Shown here one piece after another: positions 54,057-64,000 of a stretch of DNA of 64,000 nt. The stretch's first letter is position 1. Each line of letters begins with the position of its first letter. A program made the translations under genes and the position numbers. The DNA is from Tetrahymena thermophila SB210 (Eukaryota > Ciliophora > Oligohymenophorea > Hymenostomatida > Tetrahymenidae): NCBI RefSeq assembly GCF_000189635.1, contig NW_002476380.1:599879-663878 (forward strand), given 5' to 3'. The notes below the pieces were generated by a model, which was not told the origin of the DNA, ran no database searches, and worked only from the letters and a program-made list of their open reading frames with translations.

Positions 54057-54553
54057 AATTTTAAGACTATATATATTGTTTCTAATAAAATAATTTTCAA
54101 CAGCTTATATGATATAAAAAATTTTTGTCTTCTAATTTTTAAGTGCTTTCTTTAAAAAAAACAGATTACTTACTTTTAATTGGTAAATAAATATCTTTTG
54201 AAATTAATTAAAAATTTATGCCTGTTTTTTTTCTATTTTAACAAAAATAAATCAAAAATTATTAACAGATAAAATTTTAATATCATTGTATGAAAATTAA
54301 TTAATACTGAATTTAATAAAAATTTGAGTAGAAATTATTTCAAGATGATAAATACTTACAAAAAATTATTTGTTTTCTTTTTTTGTTTAAAGAATTTTCT
54401 ATTTTAATTTAAAATTTTTACAATAGAAAAATATAAATAGAAAATAAATTTAATTAATTAAAAATCAAGCAAATAAAAAGTGGAGAAATGGAATGTTTTG
54501 AAAAATAAAAAAAATAACAAATATAAATAAAAAATTTTTTATTTATTCTATAA
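54057..54553. other. AT-rich spacer between transporter and tRNA
   Basis: About 500 bases of A/T-rich sequence with no frame. Contains the transporter promoter and the tRNA upstream region. Confidence 0.6.
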
Positions 54554-54625
54554 AGCCGAGTGGCGCAATGGTAGCGCAGCAGACTTCTAATCTGAAGGTT
54601 GTGGGTTCGAGTCCCACCTTGGTTG
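54554..54625 (+). tRNA. tRNA-Arg (anticodon UCU)
   Basis: A 72-nt cloverleaf can be folded by eye. The acceptor stem is AGCCGAG with CTTGGTT (two G-U pairs). The D arm is GCGC..GCGC around AATGGTA. The anticodon loop is CTTCTAA with anticodon TCT. The T arm is GTGGG-TTCGAGT-CCCAC. The discriminator base is G. The TGGCGCAATGG and GGTTCGAGTCC segments are the internal A and B boxes for RNA polymerase III. It reads AGA, the dominant Arg codon in this AT-rich genome. No intron. The first anticodon-stem pair is a G-A mismatch. A genomic CCA follows the discriminator base, probably by chance because eukaryotic CCA is added after transcription. Confidence 0.92.
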
Positions 54626-54628
54626 CCA

Positions 54629-54635
54629 TTTTTTT
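54629..54635 (+). terminator. RNA polymerase III T-run terminator
   Basis: Seven T residues directly after the tRNA gene, the standard Pol III stop signal. Confidence 0.8.
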
Positions 54636-54771
54636 ACTTTTTAATTAAATTTAAAAAATATAGGAATATAGTATAAGTAATTGTTATTTTACAATAAAAA
54701 TACATATAATTTATACAAAAAAGCTTAGTTAATAAGGTAGCTAATGAACTAATTAGTAATATATTTTTTAT

Positions 54772-56770
54772 TCAATCTGAATGCAAATGTTAATTAAATC
54801 TATTGTTTTATGATATATTGTTAATTCTTATTTCTTCTTCTTGATTAAATGCAAATTAATTCTAATCATTCTTTCCTTTTAATTTTTTAAGCAAGAGAAA
54901 TAGCACAATAATGGTGATGAGGAAAGATACAACACTTTAAAAAATATTTAGCAAGTAATACAAAGGGGAAGAGTTGAGTTCTTAAACTGATTAACTATTA
55001 ACACATTAATTATCCACAAAAAATTAGATGTAAGATTTAGAAATATTAAAAATAATAAAAATGTTTTAGAGGAATTAATTGCCTATTTCAGCATCAACTG
55101 AACTCTCACTATCCTTGATTTCTTTATAAGTAGTACACACATCAAATTATTAATTGCTTTGTATTCCCTTTATTAATTTAATTGATAATTTTAGCTTAAA
55201 CAAGTAAGTCTAGTTATTTTTTTATTTTAATTTTAATTTTACCTACTGAATCTGTAATAAGCTTAAGCTTTGGGCGTCTGCACAGATAAAAATAGGGCTA
55301 GATGAAAATATCAAGGGCTTACCTTTGCTATCTTAAGAGATAACCTATAATTAAGGTAATGATTTGATCCAAAACAAAATGTCATCATAATTTAATTTTA
55401 TTTTATCTATATTCTTAAAATGATTATTTGTAAATAATCCAAAAATAAATAAATGAGAAAAATAGGTGGGGGACTAAAATTAAAAAAGGAAAGTACACAA
55501 AAAAATAAAAAATAAGCTATGCAAATTACAAAAAGCAAAAGTTCCTTTAAAATTTGAGGTAGGTTAGGTTATATTTCTATATATTGTTATGATATCTTTA
55601 GTGCTTATTTTATGAGCAGATAAGGCTACTAGTACGATATTCTTGCATTAAAGGAAAAATCAATTTGCTTCTATTACACTTACACAGCTATTAAAGGTGT
55701 CATATAGTCATATATATTTTGTAGATAAACTTTCTAGTATTACCAACTACTTGAGATATCTAAATCACCAATTTAAAATACTCCTTTACCTGAGCTTACA
55801 CATATCCCTATAAAATATCATAATTAAGCAAAATTTAATTTAAAAAAGATAGTTATTCAATTAATTAAAGATATAATTAACATGATTAAGGAGAATTAAT
55901 ATTTTGTCATTTTTTTTCTTCAAAAAATAATTTTTAGAATTAAAAAAACAATCAAATAACCACTATCTTTAAAATATATTTTAATTTTTTAAATTTTCTC
56001 TACTTATTCTTTTAATTAATATTTGGTAATTTATTAAATGGAGATAAAATAAGATATTTATTTGATAAACGATTTTAAATACCAAAGGAGACAGTAGTTA
56101 TAACTCCATTTGTGAACAACTGATAAAGTAAGTTATGGCCGTATGAGGAGTCTCTATCAGGGTTGGCTAAGCCAAATATTCCATTATTAGAATTGTTATA
56201 GTTAGTAGATAAAATTGAGTTTTATATTGTTATTTGCTATGAATCAATGTAAAACTAAGTTTTGCCTAAAACTCCTAATATATTTTGTTAAGTCCATTCA
56301 ATTTAAATATATTATGTAGAATTACTATTATCAATCACTAAATTAGGCAATTAAACATAGCAAAACTAAGAATTATCTGTATTGTTAGAAGATATTTGTG
56401 ATAAATTTTGTTATTAAGTGTCCGTGCTTTTGATCATTAAGTTGCAATTGCTATTTGATGATTGATAAGCAATCTAATTTAAGAAAACTTGACTCTATTA
56501 CAATTACTGAACCTAATAAGGACTCATTACAAGATAAGAGTGATAGAGAGAAATAGTCATGTTTAGAGATATTTGAGAGTAAAAGATTATTTATATCATA
56601 TATTCTGACTATCTAAAATAGATAGGAAACCCTTCTTTTGAAGTAATACTCATTTAATGTGAGTTTTTAATCATGCATATTAAAAGAAGTAGAAAAATTA
56701 ACGAAGTGATCTACTTTAGAGTTCTACATCTTAAAATATCTCCAGTTAGATAAAATAAAGTTATTTACAT
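54772..56770 (-). CDS. Membrane-anchored pepsin-like protein lacking catalytic Asp motifs
   Basis: The chosen ATG opens MQITLFYLTGD and leads to a hydrophobic signal-like run LIFLLLLICM. The body resembles a two-lobed family A1 aspartyl protease. The flap-side segment GIFGLANPDRDSSYGHNLLY and LFTNGVITTVSFGIQ match the family pattern GI.GL....LL.QL...G.I....F. The second lobe has GVFQIGDLDISSSWQYQKV. Near the C-terminus SSPLYYLLNIFQSVVSFLIT is a single transmembrane helix, followed by a short charged tail and the TGA at 54772. Odd: where the first DTG should sit I read TISLYHSYLVMSP, and where the second should sit I read NARISYQQPYLL. Both catalytic Asp residues therefore appear lost. Exon borders near 55.8-56.0 kb are inferred. 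The start could be further upstream if I missed a first-lobe exon. Confidence 0.65.
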
Positions 56771-57673
56771 GAATAAAAAAAGTATTTAAAGAAGAGCTAA
56801 TAATTAGATGGAGGATTTTAGAAATGTAATATTGGTTTATGCAGTTTTTTTAAATTAATAGATTGTTTACTATGATTTAGTTATTAAAGTTTAAATTAAT
56901 AGAAATTAAAGAAGTTGAACAAGCAACTAATTTATGTTTAAAGTCTATTTGTATTATTTTATTTTTTTTTCGATATAGATAGATATGTGTGTATTTTGAT
57001 AGATAGATACTTCTATTTTTCAGATTTAAGAAAATATTAATTCAATAAATTCTTTTTAATATTCAAAACAGAATTAAAAATTTTATTTTTTCTTTCAAAC
57101 GCAATCCAAGACAACTTTTATGATAAGATGATAAATATAAGCTAATATTCAAGCGACATATTAGATAATATTACCTATCTTATTGTTAATATATGCTTTT
57201 AAATACACAAAAAGTGATGTAATTGCATAAGATATTTATTTCTTTGTATTTTATAACTAATTTCATTTATTTGGCATAATCATTCTTACATATGTTTTGA
57301 AATATTTCATCAACTTTATTTTTAACACATCTCATTTTTTCAAATTTTCAACATTTTTTGATCTAAATTAAATTTTTATTGCTAAAATAAAAGATTCTTA
57401 GATAAATTCGTAATAGGAGAAAATTATTTCTAATATTGATTAACTCAAATATTTTGATAGCTTATATGATGCTATATGCTAAATTTTATAAGTAAAAGCT
57501 TGAATTTTCCTTTGAGTAGACCCCTAATTTTTGAAGAGTTTTACTTGATTTTTTTTCAGACTCAACACTTTGAAAATATTTATTTGAGATAGTTTTTCTA
57601 TTAAACATACTTTCAAAAAAAGATATTCATTAAATGTCTTAAATATATAAAAATTCTAAAAAATGAATTGATC
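56771..57673. other. AT-rich spacer
   Basis: Divergent region between the pepsin-like gene and a weak plus-strand gene. No coding-like frame beyond a possible leader exon at 56,770-57,000 on the minus strand. Confidence 0.5.
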
Positions 57674-58301
57674 ATGCAAGTGAGTAGTCAGATAGATATT
57701 TCAAATGAGGTAATTTAATTATGTAATATCTTATTTCTATTTACAATTCAAAATTGCTTAATAAATCTTTTATAGATTTTTAGGTTACTCGCTTATGATT
57801 ATCAAATGATAGAATTTTTATAGAGATAAAATAAAATAGAAAGAAAGGATACACGATTTAACAATTTGAAGAATACCGTTTAGTAAATAAATCTACTTGC
57901 TCAACAAATTTTATCACCTACAATAGAATTATTCATCCATTACCTTTTGATGATAATCATCAGTAGTTAAGTAAGTTGGATAAGTTCTAATTTATTTTTA
58001 AATCGAAAGGTAGAATCTACTTAAGCGCACAATTTATGCTATTATTGAAATAAAATAAAAATATTACGAGTCTAAGTTACAAATACTTTTATAATATATT
58101 TACTATTTAATGTTATCGTATATCTAAGTAAATAATATTTTATTTTCAAACACTGAAAAATAAAATTTGTTGTGCTAATCACAATAAATTTACCCTTAAA
58201 ATTTGTTCGGAGTATTTAAAAAGTTAAGCCAGACGAAATAATTTAAAGGTAAATTTATATGAAATGCATTCAACAATTTTAAAACTATTTAGAATTAATG
58301 A
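57674..58301 (+). CDS. Possible orphan gene
   Basis: A plus-strand frame with coding-like composition runs from about 57.80 kb: EEYRLVNKSTCSTNFITYNR, IHPLPFDDNHQQLSKLDKF, SKGRIYLSAQFMLLLKQNKN, KNKICCANHNKFTLKICSEY. A plausible first exon is MQVSSQIDISNE at 57,674, with the next acceptor uncertain because a TGA at 57,796 must be spliced out. A donor at about 58,249 (AAG|GTAAAT) to an acceptor before AATTAATGA would give the stop near 58,301. No family recognised. The frame contains no TGA all the way to the next gene's ATG, so it might instead be a 5' part of that gene. Confidence 0.35.
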
Positions 58302-58479
58302 AATTTAGTTCCAACTTGATGTGCTAATATAAATATTTATAAATTTCTTTTGGATATAATAAATAAGATAAACCACTTCTTGCGGCTAAAAAATTTAGTA
58401 AAAGAAATTATTAAAAAAAAAATATTTAAAAGAAAAATATTAAAAAAATCATATCAATAATAACAAAATTTATATTCAA

Positions 58480-59484
58480 ATGGGTAACGTTTTAGCATGT
58501 CAAGACAAGAGGGATATTGAAACCCAAGAAAAACAACCTAATGGCAACTCAAATAAATTAGCTAACACCAATTACAGCAAGTCTAATATGATTGCTGATA
58601 AAAACGACAATTAAGAATCTAAGACTGAAAATCCTGAAGAATGCTCCAAGGATTAAGTTTGCGAAGAAACCATAGAATCTAAGCATGCCCATCACACTGA
58701 ACGTGTTGAAGGAGAAAAAAAATAACAAATTGGAGATATGGACTTAGAAAAAGAACTTGCTGCTGCTGCTGAAGAAGAAGAAAACCAAGAACAAAGCAAG
58801 CCTGTTGAGACTCAAAAAGAAGAAAACCACATTGAATAATAAGCTGAACCCATTGCTGAAAAAACTGAAGAAGTTGTTGTTGAACAAAAGCCTGAAGAAA
58901 AGGTTGTTGAAAATGCAGAAGAATAAGTTGCTGAATAAAAGCCCGAAGAAGTTGTAGCCCAAAATACTGTCGAATAAGCTGTTGAACAAAAATAAGAAAA
59001 TAAGGAAAACACAGCTGAATAAAAGATTGAAGAGCCTGTTGCTGAATAAAAGGTTGAAGAACCTGTTGTTGAATAAAAGGTTGAAGAACCTGTTGCTGAA
59101 TAAAAGATTGAAGAACCTGTTGCTGAGTAAAAGGTTGAAGAAGCAGTTGCTGAATAAAAGATTGAAGAACCTGTTACTGAATAAAAGGTTGAAGAACCTG
59201 TTACTGAATAAAAGGTTGAAGAGCCTGTCGCTGAATTAAAGGTTGAAGAACCCGTTGCTGAATAAAAGGTTGAAGAATCTGTTGCTGAATAAAAGGTTGA
59301 AGAAGTTGTTGCTGAATAAAAGATTGAAGAGCCTGTTGCTGAATAAAAGGTTGAAGAAGTTGCTGCTGTTGTTGAAGAAAAGGCAGAAGAAACTGTCGCT
59401 GAACAAAAGAATGAAGAAGCTGCTACTGAATAAAGTGAAGAAAAGGTAGAAGAAAAAGTAGAAAATCAAGTTGAAAATGCTTGA
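58480..59484 (+). CDS. Acylated charged-repeat protein (E/K/V/P repeats)
   Basis: A single exon of 334 residues, ATG at 58480 and TGA at 59482-59484. The N-terminus MGNVLACQDK is a textbook N-myristoylation site (Gly2) with a Cys at position 7 that could be palmitoylated, so membrane attachment at the cortex is likely. After an acidic Ser/Asn region the protein consists of 13 units of nine residues, consensus AEQKVEEPV, then degenerate E/V/K-rich sequence. Such Lys/Val/Glu-rich repeats resemble the charged repeat motif proteins of the alveolate pellicle; this is inference, not a domain match. Codon use is strongly biased (GAA, AAG, GTT, GCT, CCT), suggesting high expression. Other frames on both strands are also open because of the repeat and are shadows. 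Confidence 0.85.
59014..59364 (+). repeat. 27-bp in-gene tandem repeat, 13 copies
   Basis: Consensus unit GCTGAATAAAAGGTTGAAGA followed by ACCTGTT, encoding AEQKVEEPV. The TAA in nearly every unit is a sense Gln codon. Copies differ by a few bases (ATT/GTT, ACT/GCT, GCA/CCT), and one has TTA (Leu) in place of TAA. Confidence 0.92.
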
Positions 59485-59865
59485 AAGTATAAGTATTTTT
59501 GTTTAAAAAAAGTATAAAAATAAAAAAAGATATTATATTTTAATAAATTAATTATCAAACAAACATTTAGATTATATATATTTCATATTAAATAACTAAA
59601 TTTAATTCTTAAAATTTAAAATTTCACTATTACAATCATTTATTCATTATCTATTCAAATCTCCAATTTTCTATCTATCTAAAAATCTATGTTTCAACCA
59701 GTCTTATTTTTGTTAATATTTTATAGGGTCATTAATACATTTTTGGTGTTTTTAATTATTAATAATCCCATAAACTTTGTATATTTGATATTTTGAAAAA
59801 AAAAAAAGATTTCAGAATAGCAGTTAAAAATAAATTAATAGATTAAAAATTTAATAAATAATTTT
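59485..59865. other. Short spacer downstream of the repeat gene
   Basis: 3' region of the charged-repeat gene; A/T runs only. Confidence 0.55.
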
Positions 59866-60445
59866 TCAAAATAAACAATAGCAAAACAAAACAAATATTT
59901 CAAAAAAATAGAAATGTTAAAATTTCTATCTAAAATAAAAACCATTTTTAAAAGATAAATTAAGAACATATGTATCATCAACCTTTCCTATTTTTTAAGG
60001 TTTATCTTGGACATCACGCACGAAAGGAAGGAAATTAGTCTAATCTTAAACTCCTTTTGAATTATTAAATTACAAAATTAGTTTTTAAGCCACAAAAAAA
60101 AATAATAATTATTGAATTTAAATTTGATCTGCAAATATGTTTCAATATAATCTGTTTAAGATCTGTAATTTATTCATTTTATTATCCAGTCAATAAATTT
60201 TTATAAGAAGCAAATAACTTCAAAAGGACTTTCAACAGGATTATTCCAAGCAAGTTTTTATAAAAAATCACTTAGGCTTAAACATAAAGATTAGATTTAG
60301 ATGATACTTATCTTAAAGTTATACTTTTAATATTTGGATTTAAAAATATGATTGATGAGTATAAATTTCTTTACTGCAAGGAAATCAATAAAAAAAACTA
60401 AACTATTCTATTTATTTACTACTAGCATTTATAACTGACAAACAT
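59866..60445 (-). CDS. Possible small spliced gene
   Basis: Two minus-strand segments have coding-like composition within AT-rich DNA: KLAWNNPVESPFEVICFLQ at about 60.19-60.26 kb, and DQTNFLPFVRDVQDKPQKIG continuing KVDDTY at about 59.96-60.04 kb. An ATG at 60,445 (MFVSYK) and a TGA at 59,866 are possible limits. They cannot be joined in one frame without two or three introns whose borders I could not fix. No family recognised. It could be a decayed gene. Confidence 0.3.
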
Positions 60446-62145
60446 ATCAATAAATTGGATTTTTTTATAATTTTTTTTTAATCTAACTGAATAAAAATTC
60501 ATAAAATCTAAAGAATTAGGAAATTAATAAATTAAAAATAAAAAATATTAATAAATAAATTAAATAAAATTAACAAAAATTATATTTTAAAAAAGAAAAG
60601 TTAAAATAATTATTAAATAACTTAAAAAAATAAACAATATTTTCATATAAAACTAAAAATATACTATCAACTATTATTTTTAATGTAAATTTTACTACTT
60701 TAATAGATAAAATACTTATTATTAGTTTATTTAATTATGACAAAGATTTAAATTTATTTATAGAGTTACTTGAAATAAATAGTAAATAAAAATAAAATGT
60801 TAAAACTTATCAGTTTGAAATTATCAATAATATTCCTTAAAAGATATTGTACTTAATAATTATTAAATACTGCAATTTCTCATATATTAAGAATAAACAA
60901 GGTAAGACTAAGTTATGAAACTTTTAAAAAAACTCAATTAAATTATTTTTATTTATTTATCTGTGATAATTTTGATATAGAAAATAATATGGTATATATA
61001 TATAAATAACTTTGATTGATGATAATATCTCAAATTGAACCAATATATAAAAGATAATAATAAGGCAAATTAAAAGTTTTAATTAATATATTGAAATATC
61101 AACACTTTACAACAAACACAAAAAATTATTTTTAAAAATATAAATTAATAAAAATCAGAAAAATAATAATATTGTTAATTAAGTAAGTAACTAAGCGAAA
61201 TTATTGATAAAAAATAAAAAAATTTTATTAGATTAATTGTAAAAAGAAAAATTAGAATATTATTGCATTTTAATGTATCTTACTTAATTCTACTTCTAGA
61301 ATCTTAAATTAAAATGAAATTAACTGTGAATTCAAATTTATTTTGTAATGAATAGATGTGATAAAGTTATAAATGAATATATTTTAAATCTATTTTTGAA
61401 ATTAACAACTAACTTGATTCTTTAATGCAAGAATATATTTATTTTACCATATTTATTTTCATAGAAACTAAAATATTATTTTAATTTGAGAAATGTACAA
61501 ATAATTTAAAGTTTTTTCTATAAATATGTCTTATAATCTATAAAAAAATTATTTAAATGATGCTATGTAATAGTAAGTAATACATTATTATAAATTAATA
61601 ACTTTTTAAATCTTTTTCTTGTTAATTGTAAACTTTTCTAAAATACAAACGATTTCTTTAAAATTTTAATTCATTCAATTTCTTTCATTTCTTAAATTAA
61701 ATACTTATTATAAAAAAATTTGAATTTATTTGTTTGTTTAATAATTCATAATCTTTATGTCTAACTAATTTAACTTAATTAGAGTTTTAGATATTGACAA
61801 AAAATTACTATTATATACTATTTATCTTCAGAATATTTTCCCCTTTCTTCATTAACTCACTCTTTATTTAATCAAATTTTGTAATTTTAATTTCTCCCTC
61901 CTCTCCTATATATTTTTAAGAATAGGAAAGAAAGCAATATTAAGGTAAATATAATATAAAAATTGTTATATAAAAATCGCATACAAAAGATTTTCTAATC
62001 TATTTGAAAAAAAATTGTTATTTTATTAGTAATCAATTATATTTACTAAGAAGGTAAACTTAAATAATAATAAATTAATATACAACTATACAATAAGTAT
62101 TTCTCTTTTGATCTATCAAATTAAAAAAAGAATCTTCTTTCTTCA
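60446..62145. other. 1.7-kb AT-rich desert
   Basis: Very high AT content, poly-A and poly-T tracts. No coding-like frame, RNA gene or ordered repeat seen. Confidence 0.6.
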
Positions 62146-63081
62146 ATGGAACCTGAATTTTAATTAGTAAATCTAGATATCCCTGATTACTTTAATCCAT
62201 AAAGCCTGTAAGATGGTAATACCTAACAAAATTTTAATTAGGCTTATAATCATAATCAATTTAGCTCTTTACTTAACTAAGAAAATCCATATTATTATGA
62301 TGAATATTAAACTGATGGACCTCTTGTTTATTCTTATTCCCTTATTAATAATAATCCCCATCACCATTTCAGCACTGTTTTCTAAATGAATACTCTTTAG
62401 AGCACTTGTGAAAGTAACACTAATTAATAACATAGTTATTAAAGTGGTGAGTCATCAGCATTATAAAAATACAATTAATCGCATGATTAATTTTATGGTT
62501 AATCTTGTGACTAGCCACATGCTTTTTAAGAACATAACTAATCATAGGTAAGTTAACAATAATAATCTCAACAAAAAAATGTATCTAAGAAACCAAAAAG
62601 AGATTATAAAAAAATTTCATCATTGTTAGATGCAAAAATTTAAATTTATTTAAGTAAGAAAATTGCAGATGCTAATGATGAAAACTATCTCACAATAAAA
62701 AATTGGTATGACTCAAGGAAAAATGTTACAAATAAGCTTTATCAGAGCATATACTAAAATTAATCAGGATTAAGCATAATTTGCTTTCCTGATCACACTT
62801 TCGAATCAATATCTAGCAACGAAGATGCTTAAATGATTTTTTGTCACTTCCTATAAAAAACACAAGCTAAAAAACCTTCTATTTTTAATTAGTATATCAA
62901 AAATACTTCTTAGGAATAACTTGATCTTAATATTAATTGCTTTAACAAAATTTGTGGCTTTAATAAAAGAATGGTTCTTGAGTTGAGGGATGAAAAACAA
63001 GAAATGGAAGATTAAATATCATATTTCATTGATAATATTTATTAAAAAGTTTATAAGAAATAAAAAAAATCAAAAATTTGA
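62146..63081 (+). CDS. Gln/Asn/His-rich orphan protein, telomere-proximal
   Basis: A single exon of 311 residues, MEPEFQLVNLDIPDYFNPQ to KVYKKQKKSKI, TGA at 63079-63081. The first 150 residues are rich in Gln, Asn, Tyr, His and Ser. The second half looks folded: KKPKRDYKKISSLLDAKIQI, then KIADANDENYLTIKNWYDS, GLSIICFPDHTFESISSNED and ICGFNKRMVLELRDEKQEM. No family recognised; the basic KKPKRDYKK stretch could be a nuclear localisation signal. It is the last gene before the telomere, about 0.9 kb away. Clean single-exon structure makes the model reliable. Confidence 0.8.
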
Positions 63082-63969
63082 TTTATTTAAAATTACTTCA
63101 ATAATTTTTTGTGTATTCTTATATTTAGTTTCTTCGAATAGTATTATTGAATTTAGTTAGCTTCTTTTATTTCACTCACTAATTCACTAATTCACAATTA
63201 AAATAAGTAAAAAAACTTTTAATAATCTTAAAATTTGATTTTTATTATTTTTATCAAAATTATTTTTATTAACATCACAATAAAGCTTTTTATACATTAA
63301 ATCAACAAAATTTAATAAATTTTTGTTAGATTTATCAATTTATTAATATTTCTATTATAGAGTAGATTAAATATTTAATAAGTTGCAAATTTTATTATGA
63401 CCTGATAAATTAAAGCAATGAATTTTATTTAGTGAATACATGGTGATTATAAATTTTATAAAAATTATTTTTTTAACTTAAATTTTTTTAAATTTTTTGC
63501 ATTAGTTGAATAATATATTTTGGAGATTTTCTGTTCTCTTGAGATTATTGAAAAGGATTTAAGGTAAATATATTTAAATAGTCCTAAAAGAAAGAAATTT
63601 TTATTAGAAATATTCATTTTTTAAAATAATTTAAGAAATAAAAAATAAAATTAATTTATTGGAGATTAAAAACTAAAATATATTTTTACAATAACTTAAT
63701 AATCTTTTAAAATTTAATTTATGTAAAGAAACCTAAATTTATTTTTTAAATTACTCTTTCCAGCCAGGAATAGCTTTTTTCGATTCAAAAATGAATTAAA
63801 TAAATTTAAAAGAAGGCTATTGAATGTTAAATGAAAACAATTTTATTTTATATTTTTGTAGTTTTTCTTCTATTTTTTACAAAAAAAATCATAATAAATA
63901 ATTAATCAATGCCTTTTTTTATAAGAAATTGTATTTAATTTAATTTGCAATTTATAAAATACTTGAAAT
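63082..63969. other. Subtelomeric AT-rich region
   Basis: No gene or internal telomere-like repeat found between the last stop codon and the telomere. It is plain AT-rich sequence with one slightly GC-richer patch near 63,750-63,790. Confidence 0.65.
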
Positions 63970-64000
63970 GGGGTTGGGGTTGGGGTTGGGGTTGGGGTTG
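63970..64000 (+). repeat. Telomere, GGGGTT repeats
   Basis: Five uninterrupted GGGGTT units running off the end of the window. This is the G-rich strand of Tetrahymena-type telomeres, oriented 5'->3' towards the chromosome end, so this is a true right end of a macronuclear chromosome. Confidence 0.97.

Noticed and set aside
54625..54628. Encoded CCA after the tRNA discriminator base
   Set aside because: Eukaryotic tRNA CCA is added post-transcriptionally; the match is probably coincidental.
58744..59469. Several open frames on both strands over the 27-bp repeat
   Set aside because: A 27-bp repeat keeps all frames periodic and open; only the frame from MGNVLAC gives sensible composition and a start.
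1..64000. CRISPR arrays, bacterial operons, transposases or integrases
   Set aside because: None seen; the sequence is eukaryotic nuclear DNA and the only arrays are the telomere, the roughly 120-bp repeat, the 27-bp coding repeat and microsatellites.

Overview
The window is the right-hand end of a ciliate macronuclear chromosome, almost certainly from Tetrahymena. Three things show this. The + strand finishes in tandem GGGGTT telomere repeats. The DNA is extremely AT-rich. Every convincing gene is open only if TAA and TAG are read as glutamine and TGA is the sole stop. Introns are short, AT-rich and GT..AG. Open frames called with the standard code are therefore mostly fragments or shadows. 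The models here were built by reading both strands with the ciliate code and splicing by eye, so gene ends are firmer than internal exon borders.

Layout. 0.2-2.5 kb (-): EFHB/CFAP21-like ciliary protein. 3.1-5.4 kb (-): dual-specificity phosphatase between polyglutamine arms. 5.4-14.1 kb: two long AT-rich deserts around one Asn/Gln/Ser-rich gene (9.4-10.7 kb, -). 14.1-19.7 kb (+): two ciliate-type low-complexity genes. 19.8-20.7 kb (-): ARFRP1/Arl-like small GTPase. 21.6-24.9 kb (-): OTU-like domain apparently joined to a cold-shock domain. 25.7-35.9 kb (-): a complete PIEZO mechanosensitive channel. 36.5-38.1 kb (-): ABHD17-like serine hydrolase. 38.2-38.6 kb (+): small orphan gene. 39.2-51.1 kb (+): one giant orphan gene, followed by a roughly 120-bp tandem repeat. 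51.9-54.1 kb (-): SLC22-like MFS transporter. 54.6 kb (+): tRNA-Arg(UCU). 54.8-56.8 kb (-): membrane-anchored pepsin-like protein. 57.7-59.5 kb (+): an orphan reading frame and an acylated charged-repeat cortical-type protein. 59.9-60.4 kb (-): a weak small gene. 62.1-63.1 kb (+): the last gene, about 0.9 kb from the telomere.

There is no operon logic; genes are independent units on both strands. Several look like cilium, cortex and membrane functions (EFHB, PIEZO, ABHD17 depalmitoylase, acylated repeat protein, transporter). A recurring oddity is loss of catalytic residues. The OTU catalytic Cys reads as Ser. The Arl GTPase lacks the switch-II Gln and a canonical NKxD. The pepsin-like protein lacks both catalytic Asp motifs. 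By contrast, the phosphatase and the ABHD17-like hydrolase keep their active sites.
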